A DNA stretch of 64,000 bases from Eledone cirrhosa. Taxonomy: Eukaryota > Mollusca > Cephalopoda > Octopoda > Eledonidae. Location of the stretch: assembly GCA_964016885.1 (NCBI GenBank), contig OZ024743.1:188872357-188936356 (forward strand). The letters run 5' to 3'. The position numbers were made by a program, and so were the translations under genes. This document shows positions 21,815-34,388 of this stretch, piece by piece. The notes beneath the pieces are model-generated. The model was not told the DNA's origin, searched no databases, and was given only the letters and a program-made list of their open reading frames with translations. Within the stretch, counting starts at the first letter, position 1. Each line of letters begins with the position of its first letter.

Positions 21815-22090
21815 TATTTACTCATCTGATGAAACCTCTTGACTAGATTATGGAAATTTGTTGCATTTGAATCATTGTATTTGTCTAAGTAAATGGATAG
21901 TCACACATGATCCTGTTTGTTCTGAAGCTTTATTCAACTAAATAGCTAAGCTCTGACATTGTACTAGAAGCCATATTAGTTTTAATCAGCTTGTAATATA
22001 CATGCAATACTACAACAATATTTGCATAACAATATCACATTACATCTCTTAGAAAGGAATTAGTTAAAATCCTTTTTATTATTTGAGAAA
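21815..22090 (-). repeat. putative 3' LTR
   Basis: Direct-repeat partner of 24840-25130. The clearest block, agttttaatcagcttgtaat at 21979-21998, matches agtcttaatcagcatgtaaa at 25024-25043. Termini are not resolved. Confidence 0.45.
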
Positions 22091-22132
22091 TGTGTCTAAC
22101 AACATTTGCAATGATTTTTCCCTTATCAATTG

Positions 22133-22613
22133 TCAAATCACGACCTTTATTAATAGATCCTGGAATATCAATAAAGTCTTGATAGAATAATTTTTATGTT
22201 TGCCACTGATATTTATGACATTTATTGGATCTGCATGAGCTAGCATACATTGTTCACCCTTATGAATCATAGCTGTATTATTTCCTGCTTCAAACATAAA
22301 TCTAGTTTTGTTGTGCTTTATCATTTTGTCTGCATCTGTATCAAACAGGAGCTGCAGTTTCATAAGGCATTGATATTGGCGATTGCAGTCATTCAAAGTG
22401 AGAGATTGTACAATAATGTATCAAATTTGTATTAATAGAATATTTACTTGATGTATACACATTTAAACCCATTTTAACACTTGTGACTATTCTGATAATT
22501 CTGTTAGAAATTCTAGTTGGTTTCATATGATATAGAGACATTTTCATAGGTTTCCACCTGATACTATGCAGACAAGTCATTATCTCAAAATCCATTGATA
22601 TTTTCAAAGACAA
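22133..22613 (-). other. two unrecognised open frames inside the LTR element
   Basis: Minus-strand open frames at 22613-22389 and 22396-22133 (74 and 87 codons, overlapping by a few bases) lie where the 3' end of pol or a later gene would be. I do not recognise either product. They have no obvious Cys/His finger, membrane segment or catalytic motif. They could be decayed integrase C-terminus or chance frames. Confidence 0.25.
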
Positions 22614-22866
22614 ATGCGTTGTGGAACACTATTTCCAGCGACCACAGTTCTTAATATCTGCCTAACTGTTTCTGTTTCTTTATTCCTAACTCTTATTACT
22701 TAAAGTCACACAGAGTGTGCATCAACAGATATTAAGAACAGATTTAAATCTATAGGCACACATGAATGCTTTAATTCTTTTGACATCTAGCATATAGATC
22801 AAGATATTTACAGCAATCTGACTCCAGTACTTCTTAATTCAACCAATTCATTGTTGTCATTGAATT

Positions 22867-23148
22867 TCAATGCACATCAACATGCACTGCTTTTATTATT
22901 GATGTTTTCAAACAGGCTGGTGGAACAAATATTTCTAAATTATACAAGATAGCATCTTCAAATATTAATTTATTTTTTATCGACTTAACTGGCCTTTCAA
23001 TAAAAGAACAAATGCTACAATTATTATTAAAAACCCTCTTTAATATATCAGATAAAATATTATCAGTAATCATCTCTAATATATTTTCACATTTTATAAA
23101 AACAATTTCTACAAGATGAATGTAAAAAGCCATCATTATCACAATCAT
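22867..23148 (-). pseudogene. integrase N-terminal-like fragment of LTR element
   Basis: The frame ends in FEDAILYNLEIFVPPAC followed by IIKAVHVDVH. This resembles the segment just ahead of the HHCC zinc-binding region in gypsy-type integrases (…DGILY…R+VVP…R..+L..+H). It lies about 165 codons downstream of the RNase H-like fragment, which fits the normal spacing. No complete zinc finger or DDE core can be read. The upstream half of the frame looks like decayed linker. Confidence 0.4.
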
Positions 23149-23643
23149 GTTAATCTAAATCAATATTATTAATATGAGGGTAGGCTAAAAGGTTCATAAG
23201 CTGACTATGAAGGAATGATTCTAGGCTGTGAAATCTTGCATGCATTAATTTCAACTCCTGATATTAATAACTGCATTATTTCTCTCCAGGGACAATGTTA
23301 AAAAATATACTTTATTTAGTCATTCCATGAGAGTGTCTTCATCATCCTAAGAACCTTTCAGCTGTCCCTTGTACATTTTAACAGGGATAATGAATCAACA
23401 TGTGCATTTAATATTCTTTTACTTAATAATCAAATGCTTCCATTTTAAGTCTCCTTTTAGAATATGTACAGCTGTTATGTTTAGTAAACAACAATCACCA
23501 TCAGCTGCAGTATCATCATTACCTTTTTTACATCAGCCTTTCCAGGGTGGCATGGTTTGAGGCAGTATTCTACAGTGAGGCACCCTTCTTGACAACAACC
23601 CTTTTAGTTGCTTCTTATAACACAGAGATATGGTTTACTTATC

Positions 23644-23850
23644 TTAAAGTGGATACACACAATGTTTGCTGAAAATAAATTGTGTAATTTGAGCCAATTT
23701 ACATTTTTTACCTAACAGAAATGCTATACTGTTCAAGTACAGAAATATATTTACCAAGGTTTCCTTTTCAATATTTGAGTATCTTGTTTCATTAGTGGTT
23801 AATGTTCTTAATAAGTAGAGTACAGGAGGTAGAGGTCCATTTAGTTCCAT
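23644..23850 (-). pseudogene. RNase H-like fragment of LTR element
   Basis: The frame contains LYLLRTLTTNETRYSNIEKE followed by a hydrophobic stretch and LGKKCKL. In Ty3/gypsy RNase H the equivalent phrase (SR.LT..E.RYSNIE+E.LA…F…FH.YL.G) includes a catalytic Glu in the IEKE part. The first catalytic Asp region upstream is not readable and the next one (TDH.P) is damaged. It would have degraded the RNA strand during reverse transcription. Confidence 0.5.
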
Positions 23851-24461
23851 ACAAAAGAGCTTTTCCTAACAAACCTTCAAGTGGTTTCCCCAGCTTCATT
23901 ATGACTAATGGTTTACTGTGTCTTGCTCCAGGAATATATTAGTTTTAAAAACTCTTAATCTATCAAGTCGTTCTGGAACTTTAACCTTATGAATTAACGA
24001 TGTTTAATTATGACATCTATTGCAAGCAATTCACAATTCTTCTTGCATTTAGCAACAATGAGACTTATCACTTTCCATTAATGCATCAAACTTTCTAAAA
24101 TTTCAGTGAATGATCTAACAAATTGTTTTATCTTATAATCACAGTTTCTTAATTTTGTTTAATCCAGATCTTTCCAGAAATTCTGCAATATCTGACATCT
24201 GATATAGTGTTACATTGTAGTGTTTCAATCAATTTAGTAAATGCTTGTCTAGTCTTTATTTGCTCAATCCTATTTGTATAGTTCAATTTCCTCAATCTAT
24301 TTGAAAGTGAATTTCTTCTCCACAATTAATACAGATTTTAACAAATGCTGACTATTCTGATGCTGTATGCTTTTATCGATAAAAGTATTATTTCAGGCAA
24401 AATAGCACAGTGGTATAAAATTCACATTTAGTTTTTCTTTTTTAATGCAATCTTTAAAAAT

Positions 24462-24650
24462 TTAGAGTGTTTGAAGCTGCTGAATAAATTCAGTGCATGC
24501 AGTAGGTTTTGGATCATCTGACAGATGATACACATATATTAAATGATGCCTAAATACTTGCAAACCCTCTATGTGCTTCATATGAATAATAACATCTACA
24601 CTTTGATCATTAGCTACATTGTTTTCAAATTCACAAAATCCAGCTGACAC
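24462..24650 (-). other. unrecognised open frame inside LTR element
   Basis: A 62-codon minus-strand frame near the putative 5' LTR side, where gag would be expected. It shows no Cys/His zinc knuckle, and I do not recognise it. It may be decayed gag or chance. Confidence 0.2.
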
Positions 24651-24839
24651 ATTTAATCTCTGAAAATAACTTTAAATTGGATTCATTATTACGGAGATTG
24701 TATATTGCTAAAATCCATTTCTTTAAATTTGTGAAGTTCCACCATAACTGAAATTCTTTATATAACCTCTGTTTGATAAAAACAAATGTCACTTCTTATC
24801 ATCAGTGCCCAGAATTTCCTTTGTGCTTGCTGTAGTTGC

Positions 24840-25130
24840 AGAACATCTCAGTAAAGTTTGTTGTCTTGGTCATAGAGTGGAAATAAATTATTATTCAATG
24901 GAACTGTTGTTTTGTGCTGTATTTATACATGAAACGCCATGGTCACATGTAATCCTTTGCATTCAGAAGATGTATTCAATCAAATCCCCAAGCTCGGATA
25001 CTGAAGTAGTAGCCACATAAAATAGTCTTAATCAGCATGTAAAATGCATGCAATATTATAACAACATTAACATAATAATGTCTATCAATCATTGGATGAA
25101 AACTATTAGGATAACACTAATCGTTTTATT
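24840..25130 (-). repeat. putative 5' LTR
   Basis: Direct-repeat partner of 21815-22090, in the upstream position for a minus-strand element. Its right end is cut or abutted by the RTE copy that starts at about 25136. No primer-binding site was identified. Confidence 0.45.
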
Positions 25131-25135
25131 TTAGA

Positions 25136-27485
25136 TTAATAAGGTAGATGAGGCAGTTAAGGCCAAGAGACAGACATGGAAAGAATGGAAGAACGGGGGA
25201 AGCAGGGTACATTACATAGAGACCAAGAGGGAAGCTAGATGACAAGTATACTTAGCTAGGAGGGAAGCAGAGGATAGAAAATGCAAGCCTATTTTGCAAC
25301 GTGAGGACCAGAAACAGGAGGTGTTCAAGAGTGTGAGGCAGTGTGTCAGAGAGAAATGCGATGTCATTGGAGAGAAGTGTATCCGGAATGATAAAGGTGA
25401 GCTTGCCCTCACAAGTGCTGAGAAGAAAGATGCATGGAAAAGCCATTATGATAGATTACTAAATGAGGAGAATGCATGGGAAGAAGAGACCCTACCCCAA
25501 GTAGACCCTATAGAGGGGTCAGCAGCAGTGTAGTAAGTAAGGCAATCAAAGATATGAAGATGGGGAAGGCAACCGGTCCATCGGGTATAGCTGCCAAGAT
25601 GCTGAAGGCATCTGGGCCTGTAGGTCACACTATAACCACACGTATTGTTAACCAGGTAATACTAGAAGGTGTCATACCAAAAGATGTGTGCAGTAGCATC
25701 ATTGCCAACTGCTACAAAGGTAAAGGTGATGCACTAGATAGAGGAAACTATAGAGGTATAAAGCTGATGGACCAGGTCATGAAAGTGACAGAAAGAGTTA
25801 TAGCACAGTTGATTAGGGACCGGGTAAAACTAGATGAGATGCAATTTGGGTTTGTACCAGGAAGAGGCACCACTGATGCCTTCTTCCTTGTGAGGGAGTT
25901 ACAGGAAAAGTACCTAGCTAAAAGTAAGCCACTCTACCTGGTATTCGTCGATCTCAAGAAAGCCTTTGACAGAGTTCCACGTGCTGTAATCTGGTGGGCT
26001 CCATGAAAACTAGGAGTAGATGAATGGCTTGTGAAAGCTGTACAAGCCATGTATAGGGGAGCAGTCAGCAAAGTTAGGATTAGCAATGAGTATAGCGAGG
26101 AATTTAGTGTACAGGTTGTTGTCCACCAGGGCTCTGTTCTTAGCCCCCTCCTGTTCATCATAGTCCTGCAGACAATAACGGAGGAGTTTAAGACCGGATG
26201 CCCATGGGAACTCCTGTATGCAAATGACCTCACACTTATAGCTGAATCTATGGTAGAACTAGAGAAGAAATTTCAAACTTGGAAGCAGGGACTAGAAAGA
26301 AAGGGTCTCAAAGTCAACCTGACAAAGACTAAGGTCCTTGTAAGTATACTAGAAAACAGAACCCAGATCCCCTCAGGGAAATGGCCTTACTCAGTATGTA
26401 GGAAAAGTATAGGTAGGAACTCCATTCTCTGCCCCAAATGCAAACAATGGGTACACAAGAGATGTAGCAGGATCTCAGGAAGCTTAATTAAGAATGTAGG
26501 CTTCACATGTAGCAGCTGTGCTGAGACAGCAAGCACCAAACAGCCACAGGAAACAATTACCACCAATCTCTGGGAGGGCTCTGTAGAAACAGTAGACAGC
26601 TTCTGCTACCTAGGTGACCGAATTAGCAGCGGAGGTGGGTGTTCAGAAAGTACAATAACTATGGTAAGAACGGGATGGAAGAAGTTCAGGGAACTACTGC
26701 CACTGCTAGCTGCAAAAGGCTTTTCCTTCAAAATGAAAGGCAGACTGTATGATACGTGTATACGAACAGCAATGTTGCATGGTAGTGAGACCTGGGCGCT
26801 GAAGGTGGAAGACTTACGTAGATTAGAAAGAAACGAAGCCTGCATGCTCCGATGGATGTGTAATAGTAATATACACAAATGGCAAAGCATAAATGAATTG
26901 AGAAAGAGACTGAGCATAAGAGGAATCAAATGCTGTGTGCAGGAGAGGCAGTTGCATTGGTATGGACATGTGATGCGTATGAAGGATGACAGCTGCATAA
27001 AAAGGTGCAGAGCACTAGAAGTCAATGGAAACCGCGGAGTGGGGAGACCCAAAAAGACCTGGGATGAGGTGATAAAAGCCGACCTTACCCAACTACACCT
27101 CTGAAAGGCGATGACACATGACCGTGACATCTGGCGTCACACAGTAATACAGAGTACCTGACCTCCCATGGGTACAAGCTGAAGCATATAGACAATATGC
27201 CCCCACACCATCCCACTGCAAAGTGGTCGTGGAAGTTCCACGGCAAAAAAGCAGCCAGCCCACACTGTAAATTGGACGTGTAGGCGCCACGGAAAAAAAA
27301 GCACCCAGCACTCACTGTAAATGAGGTTGGCATTAGGAAGGGCATCCAGCTGTAGAAATCAAGCCAGAATCAGTTCCCGTATGAGCAAGACAAGGTCAGT
27401 CGACTGGATACTGCCCACAACAGGACAACCCATCTAATCCATGCTATTGTGGAAGAACGGGCGTAAAACGGTGATGATGATGATT
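25136..27485 (+). mobile_element. RTE-type LINE, 5'-truncated
   Basis: A plus-strand RTE copy from the linker after the endonuclease (SKVDEAVKAKRQTW) through RT, finger and C-terminal domain. A 3'UTR follows with the single ~135-base unit and the terminal gatgatgatgatt at 27474-27485. It belongs to the same subfamily as the copies at 5.1-6.5 and 33.7-34.4 kb (KSTTNL-type spacer, PPMGTS end). Confidence 0.88.
25139..27165 (+). pseudogene. RTE reverse transcriptase ORF, broken
   Basis: Frames in order: 25252-25533 (linker, LQREDQKQEVFKSVRQCV) and, after a frameshift near 25520, 25476-26006 (RT fingers, GNYRGIKLMDQVMK and VFVDLKKAFDRVPR). A TGA at 26004-26006 follows, then the same frame continues 26031-27104 with [14 protein letters not shown], the PHD-like finger (CSVCRKS-type, about 26395-26520) and [13 protein letters not shown] further in-frame TGA at 27102 precedes the natural end. 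The RT catalytic box reads YANDL instead of YADDL (about 26217-26231), so one of the two adjacent catalytic Asp residues is gone. The endonuclease is missing. Confidence 0.88.
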
Positions 27486-28695
27486 TACTGAAGATCTTGC
27501 AGCATTAGCTACTTCACCTATCAAGCATGTTCTTCCTCATATCATTCTCCCTCATTTGTCTCTTATCTTCTGTCTCTCTTACACTTTCTCTGAATTGCTT
27601 TGCATAGATGTAACATTTTCATAGGAAATTGAATTGCTTAAAAGATCCTGATGAATTAAATGCTGAGAACAAATTTTAATAGTCGATAAATAGTGCTTCA
27701 TCTATATCAATTTATATTACTAATCTTCTTAACAAAAAAATGATATTACAATTTTCTAATTTTCTCCAAAGCTCCAAGGATTGTTAAAATATCACACATC
27801 CATTTGTATGATATACATTTAGGTCAGAAAAATGTTATCTTTAGCATTGAAATATATGAAACTCATTATAGTAAAACATATTCTAATGACAAATAGGGAT
27901 AGTGTATATAAAATAATTTTGTATGTTTGTTCTATAACAAAAAAAATTTTAGAACAGATATTTAACAGGCAAAAGATGTTCTCCATAAGCAGTATACCAA
28001 TTTCCAATTGTTACAACATCATCATTTTTCGCCAACATAATCGTTATTGTCATCATCTTTAGTTTTATAGGCAACAGCTGCAAATTAACATGTATTTTAT
28101 TATAACTGTATGTGTGAGATGAGCTTGAACAAAAGTCTATTTTGATATGCTGTTATCTTGTTTCATTTTATCTATCATGTAAATAACTCTTCTAATATCT
28201 GATTAAATCACTCTATTTGAAATCTCTCTCAACCCATCTCAGTGTCTGGCTCATGTATATTATACAGCTATTTTGATGTACTTAATCAAACACACAATCA
28301 ATGTTTTTATTATTTAACAGTGTGTTAAAGTAATGAAATCAGATACAAGCGAACATCCTTTTAAAACTTGAGTCATTTTCTCTCCTAGGCGGCTTCCAAT
28401 ATGGCTTCAATAAAACAAAATATTATATAGACATGTTTTCTTATATCACACACTAATATAAACATTGACACATTCATTCAATTAGAAATAATTTCATTTA
28501 TAAACAAGCAAACTGTCCTTCCTTATTTTCATATACAGAAACAAATTACACTTATCTTCAACTATCCTTCGATTAATCCATGCTATAAATAAACGTTATA
28601 AATAAAAATTTTCAGAGACCAAATGGAGCTACATGAGACAACAAAGCTGAAGCTTTGAGGTCCTTGTCATTTTTTTCTTCAAAAATAAACTATAT
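27486..28695. other. no recognised gene
   Basis: AT-rich, apparently low-repeat DNA. I see no coding motif, element end or RNA fold. Confidence 0.5.
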
Positions 28696-28699
28696 ATAT

Positions 28700-29617
28700 T
28701 ATTATCATCACCATTGTCATTCTAACGTCTGCTTTCCCTGCTTGTAAGGGTTGGATGGGTCTACATAGACAAATTCAGTACTGAAGCAGTGGCTACTGAT
28801 CTCCCAGACAAGCCAGAGGTCTGTTGTCTCACTTATGTATGATCTCACATTCTACCAAGTGCACAGAGGACATTGTCATGTCTTTGACACAAATGAGGGT
28901 CCTCACAACCCTTCATCTGGAAAGGTTTCTATGACTGGATGCCCTTCCTATCACCAACTACATTATAGCATGTACTAAGTGCATTTATCATGTAGATCAT
29001 AAGTAGGAAGAACTAGGAAGGTTGTTATGTCCTTAACATGACTGAAGGGTCTTCCCAACCAATTGTTTGACAAACTTTCTATGGCTGGATGCTTTTCCTA
29101 TCCTCAACCACTTTACAGCTTGTACTGGGTGTATTTATCATGTACTAGAGAGGCTGTCATGTCTTAGCGTGACTGAAAAGTTCCTCCAAACAAATCTCTC
29201 CACAGCTGAATGCCCTTCCCATTACTAACACTTTACAAAGCGGTGGGGCAACTATGAGTATATGTGGGCAGGGGACATGGGATGTGTCAGGCAAAGGTTG
29301 TAGTAATGATGGGGATAGTTGCTATGAGCTGTGGTGGAAGGAGGGGGGGGGGGGCAGTCCACATTGTATGTTGCAGGCTGGGTCTACTTCAGCACCATAT
29401 AGCACCAACCCTCACAATCTTTAGTCGTTTCCGTTGGGAGGTTTAGTTTTTTAAGGTTGCTCTTCACAACCTCATCCCATGTCTTCCTGGGCCTACCTAT
29501 ACCATGTGACCCAGCTACTGAAGTTTCTCTGCATTTTTTATGCAGCTACTATCTTCCATATGCATCACATTTCCATACTAACAAAGTCTTCTCTCTTGCA
29601 TACTATATCCAATTCCT
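28700..29617 (-). mobile_element. old RTE 3' end with repeated 3'UTR units
   Basis: On plus the tail side is visible at about 28700-28740 (atcatcaccattgtcattc, aacgtctgctttccctgctt). Three diverged 3'UTR units around 28930, 29085 and 29205 follow (ctatgactggatgcccttcc and variants). The C-terminal coding relic lies at about 29410-29615, where the reverse complement of catcccatgtcttcctgggc encodes the GRPRKTWDE-type motif. Heavily mutated and non-coding. Confidence 0.65.
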
Positions 29618-29865
29618 GTTATGCCAAGACATTTTATTTCATGATGCTCCAGTTAACTCAGCCATAGAAATGAGTTGCAACGTCACTGCTGCCAAGCTGT
29701 TTTGGCATTTTCCTTTCCCTTTGACAACATTAGTAGCATGGGCGACTGTTGGTCTTCCACAAACAACCTTGCCCAGACTTGTGCCTCAGAGGAGAACTTT
29801 CTAGGTAGAAATCCCATGGTCATTTGTGCCTGGAGGGGGTCTTTACCCTTTTATATATATTTCGC
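29618..29865 (+). mobile_element. SINE body fragment (second tRNA-SINE family)
   Basis: It starts at gccaagacattttatttcat, continues gatgctccagttaactcag and catagaaatgagttgcaacg, and then a distinctive 3' part (ggtcttccacaaacaacc, tgcctcagaggagaactttc, taccctttta). The tRNA-like head is missing. The first blocks are shared with the SINEs at 8.6, 10.5 and 52.1 kb. Confidence 0.55.
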
Positions 29866-32800
29866 CAATCTACCACCCACAGCAGCAGTATTCTTTTGAT
29901 TTGTAATTCTGATTCCATGTCTGAATTTCATTTTTATTTCATTCAGAGGAAAGTGCAATGCATATTGCACTAAATTTTGGCCAAGATAACAATCGGAGCA
30001 ATCCTGATTGCATAATAGAAAAAAAAGTTCCTTAAAATGATAATTAGCAATCAATGTTTTCTCACATCACATTCTACCCTCTTCAAAATGGAAGATCTCA
30101 TCAAAGAAAAAGTCCTTTATACATTACATCAGAGTCAAAAACTCTATAGTCACAGCTGAAAAGTTGGTTGAGCATTGAATTGGATATTTTAGAGCAAGAT
30201 ATTCTTTTTAAACTCTATTAATTCAGCAAACTTTCAAAAGTTAACCCAACTATAATTTTTCAATTTGAAAATGTGAGAGTCCAAAATACAGAAAATAACA
30301 GTAATAACAATCTACCTCTATAAATGATAGATGAAAACATTCGGTAAATCACCCTTAGACATAGAAAACTTGATGCAATTTTTTAAACTATTATTGATTG
30401 AATGTTATTACAATTATTTTCAGAATTCAGAACTGTCACACTATCAAATTTAAACACTCCCAGTACTTTGATGCTATATGAGGTTTATTTAATCTTTCAA
30501 TTCTATGCTCCAAGCAAGCAGAAACAATATCAAAACATAAGAAAATATAATAAGGATGTGTTTTTAAAATAAAAAAAAAAGTGTTATTGCTTTTTAATCT
30601 TCTATTTTAACCCTTAAGCAATTTTGAATGGTCGCACTGCTTAATCAACACATTTTCAATGAAATTCAAGCTTCTTGTGAAGGGATAAGGAGAATGAAAA
30701 AATTAGAGTTTCCAATTGATTTTCTCCTTTAGCCTCTTATCCTCATTCTCATCATCATAATGAATTTAGAATTAGACTACCTTCTCATATGTCTTTAGTT
30801 CAAATCCAAATGTTATATATATTTGTCCATTATTCTTAGTTATACATCTTCAGATTTATTATGCATTACTTACATGATAATTACCAAATTTTATGCAATG
30901 TTATCTAAGATTGTCCAGCAACCTATCTGTAGGGACATAGGATTTCTCTCATATTTGCTTAAATCTACAAAATGAGAGTTAAGTGTTGGTCATCAATAAA
31001 TTGGACTACATTATAATTTATTTAAAATACTTTATAGGCATAAAATCATAACTTTGATGAGGCAGTATTAAAATAAATAGAAAGCCATTGAATTCAAGCT
31101 ATGCCTTCATAATTCAATGTCAAAAAGAGAACGGTGATAATGCAAATCTTGATGATCATGAAGATATTACTGGTCATCGTAATAGTGATGACACAAAATA
31201 GTTCGAGGTATCCATTATTTTCCATTCCACCCCACATAATTGAAAAGATTTTGATAATTTATATTACAACAGCTGAAGGGTTAAAATAGAAATCAGAAAA
31301 TGTGTTTCCACGTGCGAAAATACATTTTTTATTACACTTTCCCAAATTCTGATATTATTTCCTAGTTCCATCTCCACATCTGTGAATGTGTTAGTAAAAA
31401 ATAAATTCTTTTCATATGAATACCGAATCTTTTTAGTTAACATCTTATTATAAAACACTTTATTCAACAATCACTATTAATTTTTAAATTTGAAGAGTGA
31501 TCCACCCAGTGTTATCTTGTAACAACAAATATATAGAATGCCAGTAGGGAAATAATTGGATATAAATTAGTATTATTTAAAAGGTTTTATGCTTAAATTT
31601 TGTGCCTTCATTTATTTTCCCTTTTATAGAATATTCAGTGTTTTTTTACTCATTTGAGTTTTAAAACTGAATTGCAATTCATTTTCTTTACTTCTTTCAA
31701 GGATGGGGGGATGATTATCTTAAAAGAATATAGGGAGTTCTAGATATAGAACAAAGAAAATATTCCACAAAAGCATTAAATAAAACTGGTTGCCTTTTAA
31801 GATCTTTCACTTAGTGCAGCTACATCATTTCATGCATTTCTGCTTTTCATACTTTTGTATGAAATATTCATATGGAATATTTCATACTTATGGATATTTC
31901 AAATAAATATTTTATATACATATTCTTATAAAACCTTGCATGAAACATATACGATTACTACCAGGGCTAAAATTTATTTTCTTCTATGTGACAAGTATTC
32001 TCTAACATAATATAAGCTGCTATGAAATCAAGTTTGAAAGCGAGTTTTGATTCATAATCAAAGCTGATTAACTTCATTTATGACATAAATACTATTAAAA
32101 GAGGCATGGACATATCTAATCTCATTCACCGTTTTATTCATTTCAAGTAAGAAATTATTCTTGGCTGAAGACAAAGTTCTGAATTAGGTAACAGCAAGAC
32201 AAAGAGTTGCTATAGTATGGCTTGTTTGGAGTTTTGATCTATGAGTCATTTCCCAACATTTGATGGTGAAGATATTCAACAACAATATTATTAATAACAT
32301 TAACAGCTGCAACAACAACAATAAAATCAGATTCTATGAAGGAGCATTTTCAATGTGGAATCAAATTCTGAATGGAATGCAAATTGCTCTACCAAACTTG
32401 CCCAATACACAGTCCACAAATTCCAGATGTCACTAGAAGCTTCATATCTCAAATCAATTCGACCACAACCACATGAAAACAGTGCTGGACTTACCTACAA
32501 GCTAAATAAGTTATATCTTAGGGCCACACACTCTCAGAGTCCTCATTTTCAAAAATATATTTTTCATTTTATCATTAGTTTATATTCTTTAACACTAAGT
32601 CGTCAAAAATTATATAATATACTTATATATTGTAATCATTAATAAATAATAATCATGTATAATTATTTAAACATTTTTACCTGATTTGTTTTTAGAGAAG
32701 GGCCTTAAATTTCATATAGCTTAGAGTCTCAGCAGGTAGAAGTCCTGCTTTGCATGAATTGCAGTCAAAAATATACAACAGCAACAGAAATTACATCACA

Positions 32801-33682
32801 TTATCTCATTGTATCACAGTATACTCACTGCAAGGAAATACATTTTTGCAGAATTTATTTTAACTAGGGAGGTAAATGAAAAAAAAAAAATGTTCTCATA
32901 TGTGACCTACTCAGTTAACCATTCAGAATTTCAGCTGCTTTCATCAATTAAAAAATGTTCTCAATGAATTTCTCTAAGAAAAATTAGTACAATACACTCT
33001 ATAATTAACTTTAAGAATTTAAGATAATTTAGACAGAAAACCAAGAAACATTAAGACACACTAAGAAAGTATAGTTACAGGAACAAAATAAGACTTTAAC
33101 TTATCCATAATTACTTTCAACTTGAATAGAAATCCCTAATATTTTACAGAGTTTGTTCCAATTTTGTACTTTTATGGAAATTAGTCTCAATAGAAGAATG
33201 TAAGTCTTTGTAGAAGGACATAACATCACAAAATGGTCTTATATTGTCTTGTAATTTCTCCTGAGCTACATGGTTAATTGGCCATCATCTCTATCCTAAT
33301 CCATAATGTTCTTCCACCTATTTGTCCTTCTTATTATAGTTATTTGATTCTTCATCAATGTGCTGCCTAGAGATATCAGGCAAAATCCCTTCATATGGTA
33401 TTTTGTTGTTTAAAAGAGAGAAATTATTGAAATACGTAATCCTATATATGCTACGTCAAAACTGATATTGCTTTCATATTTAGTTTTGATCAAACAGGGT
33501 TAAGCTGGAGCCACATGACATCACTAAACTGTATTTATATACATATATACATGATAATACTGAAACACATAGGAACGAAATACATTTGATCATTTTCCCA
33601 CTCACTCAATGTATTAGTTTATGCTACTCCATCTGGTGGCAACATTCCATATGAAGCTGGCTTGCACAGAAATTAGGTAATG

Positions 33683-33690
<8 letters not shown>
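29866..33690. other. no recognised gene; AT-rich
   Basis: Nearly 4 kb of AT-rich sequence with A/T runs and scattered short open frames (for example 31470-31264 on minus and 32355-32642 on plus). These lack recognisable motifs. I see no repeat family from elsewhere in the window, so it may be intron or intergenic DNA. Confidence 0.55.

Positions 33691-33691
<1 letters not shown>

Positions 33692-33716
<25 letters not shown>
33692..33716. repeat. (AT)n microsatellite
   Basis: A pure AT dinucleotide run that joins directly to the TGA-type tail of the neighbouring RTE copy. Confidence 0.9.
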
Positions 33717-33718
<2 letters not shown>

Positions 33719-34388
33719 TCATCATCATCATCACCGTTTTACGTCCGTTCTTCCACGCTAGCATGGGTTAGACGGGTTGTCCTGTTGTGGGCAGTGTCTG
33801 GTCGGCTGACCATGCCTTGCTCATACAGGAACTGATCTGGCTTGATTTCTACAGCTGGATGCCCTTCCTAACACCAACCTCATTTACAGTGAGTGCTGGG
33901 TGCTTTTTCGTGGTGCCTACACGTCCACTTTACAGTGTGGGCTGGGTGCTTTTTTGCCGTGGCACCTCCACGACCACCTTGCGGTGGGGGGGGGGGCATA
34001 TTGTTTATATGCTTCAGCATGTACCCATGGGAGGTCGGGTACCCTGTATTACTGCGTGACGCCAGAAGTCACGGTCGTGTGTCATTGACTTTGAGAGGTG
34101 TAGTTGGGTAAGGTCGGCTTTTATCACCTCATCCCAAGTCATCTTGGGTCTCCCCACTCCGCGGTTTCCATCAACTTCTAGTGCTCTGCACCTTTTTATG
34201 CAGCTGTCATCCTTCATACGCATCACATGTCCATACCAGTGTAACCGCCTCTCCTGCACGCAGCATTTGATTCCTCTTATGCTCAGTCTCTCTCTCAATT
34301 CCTTTATGCTTTGTCGTTCACGTATATTACTGTTACACATCCATCGGAGCATGCAGGCTTCGTTTCTCTCTAATCTACGTAAGTCTTT
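33717..34388 (-). mobile_element. RTE-type LINE, 3' fragment
   Basis: On minus: the last ~125 codons of the ORF, the 3'UTR with one repeat unit and a 9-10-base G run (33987-33996, plus strand), and the tail (tcatcatcatcatcatcatc at 33716-33735). It ends at 34388 within codons for [10 protein letters not shown]. Very similar to the 5.1-6.5 kb copy, so relatively young. Confidence 0.88.
34014..34388 (-). pseudogene. RTE C-terminal domain, 5'-truncated
   Basis: An uninterrupted minus-strand frame: [20 protein letters not shown], then the [20 protein letters not shown] and GVGRPKMTWDEV motifs, ending RPPMGTC. It lacks endonuclease, RT and finger. There is no stop or frameshift within the retained part, unlike most copies here, but the fragment is too short to act alone. 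Confidence 0.85.

Larger units (their letters stand above)
21815..25130 (-). mobile_element. degraded LTR retrotransposon, Ty3/gypsy-like
   Basis: Two diverged direct repeats of roughly 280 bases (about 21815-22090 and 24840-25130) flank about 2.75 kb. Shared blocks include tttaatcagc..tgtaa, catgcaata, tattcaa..aaat and aagctc.ga. Between them, on the minus strand, are an RNase H-like segment and, 500 bases further on, an integrase N-terminal-like segment, the order and spacing of Ty3/gypsy pol. Protease and most of the RT were not found, so the interior is deleted or decayed. Boundaries are approximate. Confidence 0.5.

Noticed and set aside
30000..33690. Host exons in the low-repeat region
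   Set aside because: Short open frames lack motifs and biased composition, and no paired splice sites could be tied to a recognisable protein. Transcript data would be needed.
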